Shown piece by piece: positions 8,009-16,513 of a stretch of DNA of 16,513 nt. The stretch comes from Hepatocystis sp. ex Piliocolobus tephrosceles (lineage: Eukaryota; Apicomplexa; Aconoidasida; Haemosporida; Plasmodiidae), in assembly GCA_902459845.2 (NCBI GenBank), contig CABPSV020000427.1, positions 1 through 16,513 of the forward strand, read 5' to 3'. Within the stretch, counting starts at the first letter, position 1; every line of letters begins with the position of its first letter. The position numbers and the translations under genes were made by a program. The notes below the pieces were generated by a model. It was not told the origin of the DNA. It did not search any database and saw only the letters and a program-made list of their open reading frames with translations.

Positions 8009-10576
8009 ATGGAAGAAGTTGTAAAAAAAAGAAAGTCAAGGTGGGGGGACGCAGAAAAAACAATTGAATCAACAACATGTGACGAAAAATTGACAGAACA
8101 AATGTTAGGAGTGAAACAATCGGTCGAACAAGAAGTGATCGGAAATAAGCTAAATGAACCAAACTTAATGATAAATCCAATGAATTTAATTAGTAGTAGT
8201 AATTTAGGCAGTATTATGCCTCCTACATTATCAACTGGTGTATCTGATTTTGCCAGTCTTTCATATAATATTCATATGAATATATTGAAAGCAACTGGAG
8301 CAGCAAAATTAGCTATTGAAAGGGCTAAACAAGCTAGCAAGCTTAAAGAAAGCTTAAAAAGTAGTATGAACAAAAAAATAGAAATTATACCAAAACCATT
8401 GAAACTTGACGAATATGGTAGAGAAGTAGATGAAGAAGGAAATGTTATTAATATAAAACCAATAACTTATTCGACATTAAAAATTAATAAAAATAAAATA
8501 GAAGAAGAAAATATGTTAAAACAGCAATTAGAAAAATTAAAAGAACCTATTGAAGAGGATATGATAGAACATAATGAATTTAAATGGTTTGACCCAAGAA
8601 TAAAAAGTACAAAACCTAAAAAAATAAACCATATTGGTAGTAGTATAACTGTTAGCAATAATATTAATAAAAAAAACAAAAGTGGTTTTCATTTTATAAC
8701 TCCAGGTTCGTTATTAAAAAAAGAAGAAACATTAAATTTAAAATATGGTAATAATACTACAAATCAGTTAAAGTATGATTTAAAACAAATAATGCAAGAA
8801 AAAAAAAATGCACATACTTTGGAAGAACTGAGTTTTAATTTTTTAAATAATGACTTATATTTAAACATTAATCCTAATTTGATAGAAATAGGTAATACTG
8901 ATAATAAGAGTAAAGATGATAGTGATATTACTCGAGGTTTAAAACAATGGAGCGAGTGTGATCAGTATGATATGATTGAAAAATGGGATTTGGTATTGCT
9001 TAAAAAAATCAAAAATGCGACTATAACTTCTGGTGGTGGTTTCGCTGATGGTGGTGTCGATGGTGGTGGTTTCTCTGGTGGTGGTGTCGATGGTGGTGGT
9101 TTCTCTGGTGGTGGTGTCGATGGTGGTGTCGATGGTGGTGGTGTCGATGGTGGTGGTTTCTCTGGTGGTGGTGTCGTTGATGGTGGTTTCTCTGGTGGTG
9201 GTGTCGTTGATGGTGGTGTCGTTGATGGTGTAAATAAGCATGACGAATATATTAATGAACAAATTGAGAATGTAAAAAAATGTATCAAACAGATAACAGA
9301 TAACAACTTAATAATAAAAGAGAAAACATGGAACTTAGATGGTTCTGTGTGTTTAGAAGATGTAACCGGTGTAGATGATGCAGAAGGTGTTAAAGATGTA
9401 GACGATTATAATCATCAAATAAATAGAGTAAAACCCCTTTCCAATTTGTACCTAAAACTAAATTTACAACTAAACGAATGCGAAGATAATGAAGTTTTTA
9501 TTTTCGAGAATAATGAAATGATCATAAACAAAAATTTATTTAAAATAAATATGAAAAAGATTACAAAGTATATTGAACATCCTGCTCCTTTAAATGAAGA
9601 CAAAAAAGAAGAAAATGACGCATCACCACCTGTTATGTTTTTAACACCTGTAGAAAAAAAAAAATTAAGAAGGAGAAAAAAACAAGAAAAAGAAAAAGAA
9701 AAACAAGATAAAATAAGAATAGGATTAATGCCTCCACCTCCACCTAAAATGAAATTAGCAAATTTAATGAGAATATTAGGAGATAATGCGGTTGCTAATC
9801 CATCAAGAATTGAACATGAAGTAAGACAACAGATGAAAGAAAGAGAGTTACGACATTATGAACAAAATCAAAAACGTAAATTAACTGAAGAAGAAAAAAA
9901 AAAAAAAAAAATAAAAAAATGGCAATGTGATTCTAATGAAGAGAATGAAGTTTTAGTTATTTATATAACAAATTTATCAAATAAAAAACACATATTTAAA
10001 ATTAATATGAATGCAACACAATTACATTTAACTGGTGTTTGTGTTATGACTATTTTATTCAATTTTATAATTGTAGAAGGGAAACATGTAGCTATTGAAA
10101 GATATAAAAGATTACTTTTTCGTAGAATAAAATGGAATGAAGATTATGAAGAGTTTCCAATAGAAGGAAATGGAAATTCTGAAGGATTAGAAAGAGAACC
10201 AGATTTAGGAATAGTTAATACAAGTGATGTCGTTAACTATAAAGAAGAATACGATGCATATGACACAAATGGTAAATTAAAAACTGAATATGATACTATA
10301 GTTAAACAAAATCAAAATATAACTTTTTTTCCTAATGACAATTTGAATGTATTTAATAATAATACAACTGTTGCAACTAATGTTAATTCGGATATGAATC
10401 AAGAATGTACTTGTAGTTTAATATGGAATGGAACTGTTAAGAAAAAGAATTTCCCAAACTGGAAAATGTTAGTTGCAAAAACAGAAATGGAAGTTACTTC
10501 TTATTTAGAACAGCATGATGCGTTACATTATTATCACATCGTTAAGAAGCACCGAGACGTGCTTGACGATTGGTAG
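8009..10576 (+). CDS. PRP3: U4/U6 small nuclear ribonucleoprotein PRP3
   Basis: PRP3 binds the U4/U6 snRNA duplex and holds the U4/U6.U5 tri-snRNP together in the nucleus before spliceosome activation. The 855-residue product starts with KRKSRWGD, then shows PRP3 landmarks in human order: YGREVDEEGNVI, WFDPRI, a segment near residue 510-530 containing EHPAPLN, then VEKKKLRRRKKQ, GLMPPPPPK (about 572-580) and ANLMRILGDNAV. The C-terminal Prp3/DUF1115 domain (about 645-855) includes TNLSNKKHIFKI, QLHLTGVCV, RRIKWNED and LIWNGTVK. The first in-frame ATG is at 8009. Lineage-specific insertions are a Gly/Val/Asp-rich tract (342-408) and about 85 residues between RRIKWNED and the LIWNGT strand. No N-terminal PWI domain as in human PRPF3 is evident. 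Single exon; tail-to-tail with the PPM phosphatase gene. The assignment is firm. Confidence 0.95.
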   Translation: MEEVVKKRKSRWGDAEKTIESTTCDEKLTEQMLGVKQSVEQEVIGNKLNEPNLMINPMNLISSSNLGSIMPPTLSTGVSDFASLSYNIHMNILKATGAAKLAIERAKQASKLKESLKSSMNKKIEIIPKPLKLDEYGREVDEEGNVINIKPITYSTLKINKNKIEEENMLKQQLEKLKEPIEEDMIEHNEFKWFDPRIKSTKPKKINHIGSSITVSNNINKKNKSGFHFITPGSLLKKEETLNLKYGNNTTNQLKYDLKQIMQEKKNAHTLEELSFNFLNNDLYLNINPNLIEIGNTDNKSKDDSDITRGLKQWSECDQYDMIEKWDLVLLKKIKNATITSGGGFADGGVDGGGFSGGGVDGGGFSGGGVDGGVDGGGVDGGGFSGGGVVDGGFSGGGVVDGGVVDGVNKHDEYINEQIENVKKCIKQITDNNLIIKEKTWNLDGSVCLEDVTGVDDAEGVKDVDDYNHQINRVKPLSNLYLKLNLQLNECEDNEVFIFENNEMIINKNLFKINMKKITKYIEHPAPLNEDKKEENDASPPVMFLTPVEKKKLRRRKKQEKEKEKQDKIRIGLMPPPPPKMKLANLMRILGDNAVANPSRIEHEVRQQMKERELRHYEQNQKRKLTEEEKKKKKIKKWQCDSNEENEVLVIYITNLSNKKHIFKINMNATQLHLTGVCVMTILFNFIIVEGKHVAIERYKRLLFRRIKWNEDYEEFPIEGNGNSEGLEREPDLGIVNTSDVVNYKEEYDAYDTNGKLKTEYDTIVKQNQNITFFPNDNLNVFNNNTTVATNVNSDMNQECTCSLIWNGTVKKKNFPNWKMLVAKTEMEVTSYLEQHDALHYYHIVKKHRDVLDDW
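9032..9232 (+). repeat. Gly/Val/Asp/Phe-Ser-rich coding minisatellite in PRP3
   Basis: The 201 bases are built from GGTGGTGGT, GTCGAT and TTCTCT blocks encoding GGGVDGGGFSGG-type units (residues 342-408). The tract is markedly GC-richer and G/T-skewed on the coding strand compared with everything around it. It interrupts the conserved N-terminal half of PRP3 between the KWD segment and the region leading to EHPAPLN. Units are near-identical, so it is probably young and length-polymorphic. Confidence 0.9.
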
Positions 10577-10620
10577 ATCATTGTATGGAGGTATTCGAAT
10601 GCAATAGTTGTGTGCCTACA

Positions 10621-10830
10621 TTAAGCTTGCTTATATTAAAAATGCTTATATTAAACTTGCTTAAATTAAACTTGCTTAAATTAAACTTGTTTATATTAAA
10701 CTTTCTTAAATTAAACTTGCTCATATTAAACTTGCTTATATTAAGCTTGCTTATATTAAGCTTGCTTATATTAAGCTTGCTTATATTAAGCTTGCTTATA
10801 TTAAGCTTGCTTATATTAAGCTTGCTTATA
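10621..10830. repeat. 15-bp minisatellite, fourteen units
   Basis: Fourteen exact-length units of pattern TTAARCTTGYTTATA run from 10621 to 10830. The last six (from 10741) are identical and create an AAGCTT site each time, while units two to eight carry scattered substitutions. The array lies in the presumed PRP3 3' UTR. Confidence 0.95.
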
Positions 10831-10857
10831 TTGTGTATTAGTTTTTTTTTTTTTTTT

Positions 10858-10905
10858 TTATGTCCACTTTTTTTTATGTCCACTTTTTTATATGTCCACT
10901 TTTTT
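10858..10905. repeat. Three-unit ATGTCCACTTTTT repeat
   Basis: Three copies of ATGTCCAC followed by a T run are spaced about 16-17 bases apart between two longer T tracts. Non-coding. Confidence 0.8.
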
Positions 10906-11116
10906 TTTTTTTTTTTAAATACATTTTGTCCAACTTAAACAAAATGTCAATTAATATTTTACGTGATTTTTTATGTCTTAATTTTATAAGATATTTGTTT
11001 AGCTTTAACTTTATAAAAAGGATTAAAAATTGTGTTAAATGAATGTAGTAACGTAACGTAATGTAAAGTAAAGTAAAGGTGTGTGTATATGACATAAACA
11101 AGGATAAATAAGTAAA

Positions 11117-11247
11117 CTTATAAACAGACTTATAAACAAACTTATAAGCAAACTTATAAACAAACTTATAAACAAACTTATAAGCAAACTTATAAACAAA
11201 CTTATAAACAGACTTATAAACAAACTTATAAACAGACTTATAAAAAC
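11117..11247. repeat. 12-bp minisatellite, ten full units plus a partial
   Basis: Units of CTTATAARCARA start at 11117 and repeat exactly every 12 bases to 11236, with a partial copy after. Two sub-variants (AAACAAA/AAGCAAA and a C(A)GA end) alternate. It lies about 140 bases beyond the PPM stop codon, in its presumed 3' UTR or the gap between the two UTRs. Confidence 0.95.
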
Positions 11248-11385
11248 GAAATTAAGAATGGAAGTGAAAACAAGCGAATATGAGAAAGTATAATAAGCGA
11301 AAACACATATATGGAAGTAATAAGCGATATTGTAAGCAAAAATTTAGGCCAAAATAAGAATCTTCAATAACTTTATGTGGAAAAT

Positions 11386-11421
11386 TTAGAAATATAAAAT
11401 AACAAGGGTCATCTATAATAG

Positions 11422-11470
<49 letters not shown>

Positions 11471-11616
11471 TTATTTGGACATTTGCAACAGCGCAAAAAA
11501 AAAAAAAAATAAAATAAAATAAGTAAACAAGTACGTATGCATAAACATATTTATATTACATCATCAACGGTATCAATTCTTTCCCATCTCCTCCAAGATT
11601 CTTTAATTATCTCTTC

Positions 11617-11653
<37 letters not shown>

Positions 11654-11656
11654 GCA

Positions 11657-11688
<32 letters not shown>

Positions 11689-11756
11689 AAAAAATAGGTG
11701 ATAATATCGAAAATTGTTGCAATGTGTTGCGTACATACACATGCATAAAGTATTTT

Positions 11757-11795
<39 letters not shown>

Positions 11796-14700
11796 CCTAT
11801 GCATTATACCCATTGCCAAGTGAACCTTCTTCTTTTGCTTTTTTGAAACCATCTGGACACACTCCTCACTACTAATGAACTCCCAAATACCATCGGTAGC
11901 CACAATTATAAATTTATCTTCATCTGATTTGTCAAAAATGTTTATAGTAGGTTCACAAGTAACACCAATAAAAGAAGACGTTATATCACCGATAGCTCTA
12001 CTCATTGCTAATCCTGGATAAGTTTCATTTTTAATAAACACTCGATATGCTATATCTCCTTGTAGTTTTTTTACTTCTCCTCCAAATGTAACTATTCTAT
12101 CTTTTTCTAATTTTAATGAAGGTTTATGATCTTCTGTAATATTATAAGATCTGAACACATTTGTTTCTATATTTTTTTTCCCCATAACAGCTCGACTATC
12201 ACCTGTGTGAGCTGAGTATATTTTTTTTGTTACAAAGTTATATAGTATAGCAGTACATGTAGTACCACTTAAATTATAATCAATAAAATTAATATTTATT
12301 GGGTTTATATTATTATTTATACAATAAGAATAATTAACTAAATAACAATTAATCATATAAAATAAAGTTTTAATAGTTTTAGTGGGATTTTCTGTAATTC
12401 TTTCTATATTATAAGTAAATAATAAAGGTAAAAGTATATGAGCAAAATTACTTATATCATGACCTGATGGACCATGTCCATCAAATACTGTTATTAATAC
12501 CCATTCATTTGTTTGAATAATTGTATAATTATCTTGGTTGGGAAAATCTATTTTTTTTCCTTTTTTACATGCAACTGATATTTCAGCATCACATTTATAA
12601 AAAGGAGATTTATAAAAAAAAGTATTTTTATCTTGGAATGGTTTCATATTTTTTTGGTAAAAGCAATAAGCACCCATAACTATAAAAGTAATTTTTATAT
12701 TAGGTAAATATTTATCTTTTAATATTTCTATTATATCTCTATTAATTCCTTTGGTTCTGTATATAGATTCGACAATAGTAGAAAAAGAACAACTACCTTT
12801 TCTTTTTTTTTTACTTTTTTTATCTTTATCATTTTTTTTTATTAATTTGTATTGTAAATATTCAAGTTCTTCATCCTGTTCTCCATTCTGTTCTTTACTT
12901 TGTTCTACCTCATTTTTTTTAGATGGTTTCAAATATGAACTTTTATATAATTTTTTTAATTTTTTGCATTTATTTTTTATATATTTTTTTAATAAAGTAA
13001 AATCATTTTTTAAAAAACCATTAATAATTTCTTTTGGAAATGTAGGAAATTTAATTATATCATGATTTATATTTAATGCATTGTATAAAAGATATCTCTC
13101 TTGTTTATCAGAGTCTAACATATCTACAATATTGTTAGCATTAAAATAAAGAAATAAACTGAATAAAAAAACGACAACTATATCCACATCACTAACGTCA
13201 TTTAATATAATATTGCTATATTTTATGTTATGTATATTTTTTTTTTTTTTTTTTTTTGTTGGTACAAGGGTTTTAGAAATTGATGTGGTACTACTATTAC
13301 TATTACTATTGGCATTATCTACAGTAACTGCACCATTCTTAGTAATACCAGTACTTTCTTCAAAATGAATAACATTTTTATGACTTTCTTTTTTTATACC
13401 CTCATCTTTATCGGTGTCTTTATTTTTTTTATCTTTTGAAATATGTTTACGCGTAACATTATTTTTGTCATTATTTTTGTCGTTATTTTTGTCGTTATTT
13501 TTGTCATTATTTTTGTCATTATTTTTGTCTTTACCTTTGTCATTATTTTTGTCATTATTTTTGTCATTATTTTTGTCTTTACCTTTGTCGTTATTTTTGT
13601 CATTATTTTTGTCATTATTTTTGTCGTTATTTTTGTCGTTATTTTTGTCATTATTTTTGTCATTATTTTTGTCGTTATTTTTGTCTTTACCTTTGTCATT
13701 ATTTTTGTCGTTATTTTTGTCATTATTTTTGTCGTTATTTTTGTCATTATTTTTGTCATTATTTTTGTCATTATTTTTGTCATTATTTTTGTCATCACCT
13801 TTATCATTATCTCTCTCACCATAAAAATTATTATATGCATCATAACGTGCGTCAAAATATGCCTCATTACATGCATCATTATATGCTTCTTTATATGCCT
13901 CATTATATAAGTCACTAAGTTTGTCATTATATAATTCATTACGTTTTTCACTATAATAATCTACACGTTCGTTACTATAAAAGTTATCATGTTTTTCACC
14001 AAGAAACTCCTTAAGTTTTCCAGTATTTATTTCATTAAGTGCTTCATTATGTGAAGTTTTATATGCTTCAGCATATACATTATCATATATATCATTATAT
14101 ACCTCTTCATATACATCAAAAATATTTTCACCACCACTATTACATGTACCATCACCGCCACTATTACATGTATCATTACAGGTACCATTACACTTATCAA
14201 CGTTTGTACACTTATCAACGTTTGTAACATTATCAACGTTTGTACACTTAGGAACATCATTAGACCACTCATGATCATGATTTTGTGCTTTTTCATCTGT
14301 ATTTTCGTTTATCTTTTTTATTTTCTCTTTATCTTTATCTTTATCTTCATCTTTATCTTTATCTTCATCTTTATCTTCATCTTTATCTTTATCTTTTTCA
14401 TTTTTTTTTTCTTTTTTTTTTTTTGTACTACTTTTTTCTTTTGTTATTAAACCATCTGTTTTTTCAAGTGTGTTATTTTTATTATTATTATTTCCTATTA
14501 TACACTTAGATTCGATGTTTAAAATGCTTTCATTTTTTTTTGCAATATCCGATTTATTATTTGCTATATATTTATTATTTAATTTTTTTTTGCACATTAT
14601 GCTGTCATTGCAAGTAGTAATTTTTCTCTTATTGTCAGTTGTGTACATTTCCTTAGTTGTATTAACTTCGATAGTTGTATTAACTTCGCTAGTTGTATTA

Positions 14701-15068
14701 ACTTCGCTAGTTGTATTAACTTCGCTAGTTTTATTTACTTCGCTAGTTTTATTTACTTCGCTAGTTTTATTTACTTCGCTAGTTTTATTTACTTCGCTAG
14801 TTTTATTTACTTCGCTAGTTTTATTTACTTCGCTAGTTTTATTTACTTCGCTAGTCGTATTTACTTCGCTAGTCGTATTTACTTCACTAGTCGTATTTAC
14901 TTCGCTAGTCGTATTAAATGACTGAACCTCTTCTTGTTTTACATATCCTTTATTGTATGCATCATAATTAGACGAACTTTTGTATTTATTATTCATATGT
15001 GAAGCGGAGTTAATATATTTGTTTCTTTTTAATTTAAAAGCATGTAGAAACGACATACAATTACCCAT
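11386..15068 (-). CDS. PP2C-family (PPM) protein phosphatase, three exons
   Basis: PPM enzymes are metal-dependent Ser/Thr phosphatases. I read the gene as 15068-11810, 11615-11560 and 11412-11386 on the minus strand, giving 1113 residues. PP2C motifs in order: NQDNYT (about 838), FDGHG (D863), SGTTCTA (about 933), HTGDSRAV (about 955), EDHKPS, SRAIGD (about 1022), ATDGIWEF (about 1057), and VDDMTLVILYF at the very end. Key metal-binding Asp residues (DGHG, ATDG, final DD) are all present. The N-terminus is MGNC, which predicts N-myristoylation at G2 and palmitoylation at C4, followed by basic residues, so it is probably membrane-bound. Residues 50-570 are mostly repeats: a hexapeptide NxTSEV array, Asp/Lys runs, Tyr-periodic segments and NNDK tetrapeptides. 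A hydrophobic stretch (VDIVVVFLFSLFLYF) precedes the catalytic domain. The family call is firm; which numbered PPM paralogue this is I cannot say. Confidence 0.92.
11413..11559 (-). other. Intron 2 of the PPM gene (147 bp)
   Basis: The donor is GAT|GTAATA (from 11559) and the acceptor TATTATAG|ATGACC (to 11413), preceded by a T-rich run. Splicing is in phase 0 and turns DDVI-stop into DDMTLVILYF-stop, the canonical PP2C terminal strand containing the last metal-binding Asp. The intron is a mix of T runs and a TA array. Confidence 0.85.
11616..11809 (-). other. Intron 1 of the PPM gene (194 bp)
   Basis: The donor is ATGG|GTATAATG (from 11809) and the acceptor T-run-ACAG|AAGAG (to 11616). The phase-1 join makes a Glu codon (G+AA), giving VHLAMEEIIKESWRRW. 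That is a normal PP2C C-terminal helix, found otherwise only in another frame. The coding strand of the intron has about 37 A residues near its 5' end and three T runs (18, 20 and 33) near its 3' end. Confidence 0.9.
13458..13793 (-). repeat. 12-bp coding repeat, NNDK array of 28 units
   Basis: Twenty-eight in-phase 12-base units encode the tetrapeptide KNND, with three KGKD variants marking sub-blocks of about eight, eight, three and six units. It forms a charged, presumably disordered spacer between the Tyr-periodic segment and the catalytic half of the PPM protein. GTT/ATT variants at the third base show the array is a mosaic. Confidence 0.93.
14318..14399 (-). repeat. Asp/Glu-Lys hexanucleotide coding repeat in the PPM gene
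   Basis: Hexanucleotide units (TCTTTA/TCATCT on the plus strand) encode KDKDKDEDKDEDK-type alternating charge, following a Lys-rich stretch. It is likely disordered and probably length-variable. Confidence 0.8.
14646..14915 (-). repeat. 18-bp coding repeat, N(T/K)TSEV array of 15 units
   Basis: Fifteen 18-base units encode NTTSEV or NKTSEV hexapeptides near the PPM N-terminus (about residues 52-141). The order is four NTTSEV, seven NKTSEV, two NTTSEV, then two degenerate units (NTTIEV, NTTKEM) at the C-terminal end. The Ser/Thr density gives many potential phosphosites. Confidence 0.93.
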
Positions 15069-15780
15069 AGTTTTTTATGTGCGAAAATATACATAAAAAT
15101 ATATATATATATATTAATATATAGTAATATATAGTAATATATAGTAATATATATGAGTGGCTGATAGAATTAAATAAAAAAAGAGAAATAAATAAAAAGT
15201 TAAACGCTAATGGATATGTATATATATATATATATACATATAAATGGATGACATATATAAATGGCTAAATGAGTAGTAGCAGGAACTATCAAATTAATAA
15301 TTGGATAAAATAGTTGTGTATGTAACTACATATATTAGTTAGTGAATATAAAGCCAATATGATAAACAAATATATGAACACGTAAATTTGTATAATTTAA
15401 ACAAAAGAATAAAATAATAACAAAATAAATTAAATTTATGAGTATTCGACAAATTAACAAAAAAAGGATTTATATATAATACGTAACCTTATTTATGCTG
15501 TAAAAATTATGTGTGCAAACAATAAGAATGAAATAAAGTACATATAAAACGGTAAATATAAATAAATTTACAAAATTATATGCAAATATGTGCGTATATA
15601 GAAGGCGTCTGATAAAAAACAAAAAAAAAAAAATAAAAAATTCATATTTTTAAACATGAGAACATACAAAAAAAAAAAAAAAAATAAAAAATAAAAAATG
15701 CTAAATGTAATGTTTAAACTGATTAGGGTTAAAGGTAACTAAATGAATATGTGAGTAAGTGAGAAATGGATAAACAATAG

Positions 15781-15896
15781 TAAAAAAAGTAATAAAATAA
15801 GTATAAAGTTAATAAAATATGTATAAAGTTAATAAAATATGTGTAAAGTTAATAAAAAAAAATATAAAGTTAATGAAATAAATATAAAAGTTAATA
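15781..15896. repeat. 20-bp tandem repeat, five to six units
   Basis: Units of about 20 bases with the core TATAAAGTTAATAAAATA run from 15781 to 15896. The copies at 15801 and 15821 are identical and the flanking ones degenerate. It is non-coding, in the PPM upstream region. Confidence 0.85.
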
Positions 15897-16113
15897 ACTA
15901 TTGTTAAGTAAAATTAGTTAAAGAAGCATAAAAGGCATTTGTGTGTGATGATATATATTTTAACATACAAGTACTTAACATTCTGCATATACTAAAGTGT
16001 ATGTGAATAGGATATTCAATATATGTAGTGTGCAAGTTTATGTTTTTATAAATATTTATATACATACTTATATATATGTATATATATATATATATACTTA
16101 TGTAAAACTGCGT

Positions 16114-16155
<42 letters not shown>

Positions 16156-16285
16156 CTGCTTATATTAGAAGACATGGGGAAGAAAACAAAAAGGGAGAAT
16201 AACAAAAAATAAAATAAATAAAATATAATATAATAAAAAATAATTAAAACTATTGAACGTATTAATGATATAAAAAAAAAAAAAA

Positions 16286-16368
16286 ATTAAACCATGGCAA
16301 AAAATTAAACCATGGCAAAAAATTAAACCATGGTAAAAAATAAACCATGACAAAAAATAATCCATAAC
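16286..16368. repeat. 17-bp tandem repeat with CCATGG cores
   Basis: About five units of pattern ATTAAACCATGGCAAAA with decay toward the right (CCATGG, CCATGG, CCATGG, CCATGA, CCATAA). The CCATGG core is palindromic. It is non-coding. Confidence 0.85.
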
Positions 16369-16513
16369 ATAGCAAAACAAAGCAGAACTAAACAGAACAA
16401 ATCAAAACAAAACAAGTCAAAAAAAAAATAAAAGATGTTTTGTAAACTTAAATTTGTAGCATTGTACTTTTTTTTTTTTAAAGCAAAAAAAAATTAATAA
16501 ACAATATACAAAC

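Larger units (their letters stand above)
10577..11385. other. Convergent 3' spacer between PRP3 and the PPM gene
   Basis: Both flanking genes end here, so the 809 bases should contain two 3' UTRs. A 15-bp array (10621-10830) starts 45 bases after the PRP3 stop. Three ATGTCCACTTTTT units follow (10858-10905), and a 12-bp array sits at 11117-11247. No gene was recognised; frames running through the arrays are repeat artefacts. Confidence 0.8.
15069..16513. promoter_or_regulatory. 5' flank of the PPM gene, no gene seen
   Basis: The 1.45 kb upstream of the PPM start is AT-rich with no convincing reading frame. It contains TA arrays (about 16075-16096 and 16120-16153), three ATATAGTAAT units (about 15118-15150), a 20-bp repeat (15781-15896), a 17-bp CCATGG-containing repeat (16286-16368) and several poly(A) runs. 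The PPM promoter must lie here, but no start site can be placed. Confidence 0.7.

Noticed and set aside
8939..9306. Antisense Pro/Thr-rich frames opposite PRP3
   Set aside because: They arise because the Gly-rich minisatellite lacks stops in any frame. No start context or homology supports them.
10570..11223. Small frames over the 15-bp and 12-bp arrays between PRP3 and the PPM gene
   Set aside because: They consist purely of repeat translation (LLILS, ISKLN, FISL units) in a 3' spacer with no homology or start context.
10621..11247. Direct-repeat arrays as a CRISPR
   Set aside because: The units abut with no unique spacers, and the genome is eukaryotic.
11607..11809. Poly-Lys and poly-Phe C-terminal tail of the PPM reading frame
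   Set aside because: This is intron 1 read through. Splicing restores the conserved PP2C ending.
13394..14925. Both-strand frames of LFLS, VIFV, TKIM and SLVV type across the PPM repeats
   Set aside because: They are the alternative-frame translations of the 12-bp and 18-bp arrays of the PPM coding strand.
15720..15735. A TTAGGGTT telomere-like heptamer
   Set aside because: It is a single copy with no tandem array; chance occurrence or irrelevant.
15997..16212. A 71-codon frame near the right edge
   Set aside because: It is mostly Tyr/Ile from TA microsatellites; no domain or codon signal is visible.

Overview
This is an extremely AT-rich eukaryotic nuclear window. It is most consistent with a malaria parasite (Plasmodium or a close haemosporidian). 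The signs are long poly(A)/poly(T) and (TA)n tracts, four intact housekeeping-type genes separated by long non-coding spacers, proteins swollen by Asn/Lys/Asp low-complexity tracts, and short introns with GTAWW donors and T-rich acceptors. I found nothing bacterial, viral or transposon-like.

Layout: (1) 1-1064, AT-rich 5' flank. (2) 1065-1793 (+), GAR1, the H/ACA snoRNP subunit. (3) 1794-3058, convergent 3' spacer. (4) 3059-5665 (-), a HOP1/HORMAD-type meiotic HORMA protein with a C-terminal half that looks like tandem winged helices. (5) 5666-8008, a 2.3 kb divergent spacer that must hold the promoters of the HORMA gene and PRP3; it contains a 33-bp tandem repeat, a TAGCTA cluster and a 64-base A tract. 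(6) 8009-10576 (+), PRP3, the U4/U6 snRNP protein, carrying an unusual Gly/Val/Asp-rich insert. (7) 10577-11385, a convergent spacer with two minisatellites (15-bp and 12-bp units) that look inverted relative to one another. (8) 11386-15068 (-), a PP2C/PPM protein phosphatase with an MGNC acylation start, large repeat tracts and three exons. (9) 15069-16513, its AT-rich upstream flank.

GAR1 and PRP3 are both RNA-processing proteins: GAR1 in pseudouridylation and rRNA maturation, PRP3 in the spliceosome. The HORMA protein is a meiotic chromosome-axis candidate and the PPM a probably membrane-anchored phosphatase. Nothing suggests that the four act as one pathway; this looks like ordinary parasite gene order. 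The most useful results are the reconstructed 3' exons of the phosphatase (an uninterrupted reading frame runs into intron 1 and loses the catalytic C-terminus), the Hop1-like architecture of the HORMA protein, and the repeat structures in the spacers.
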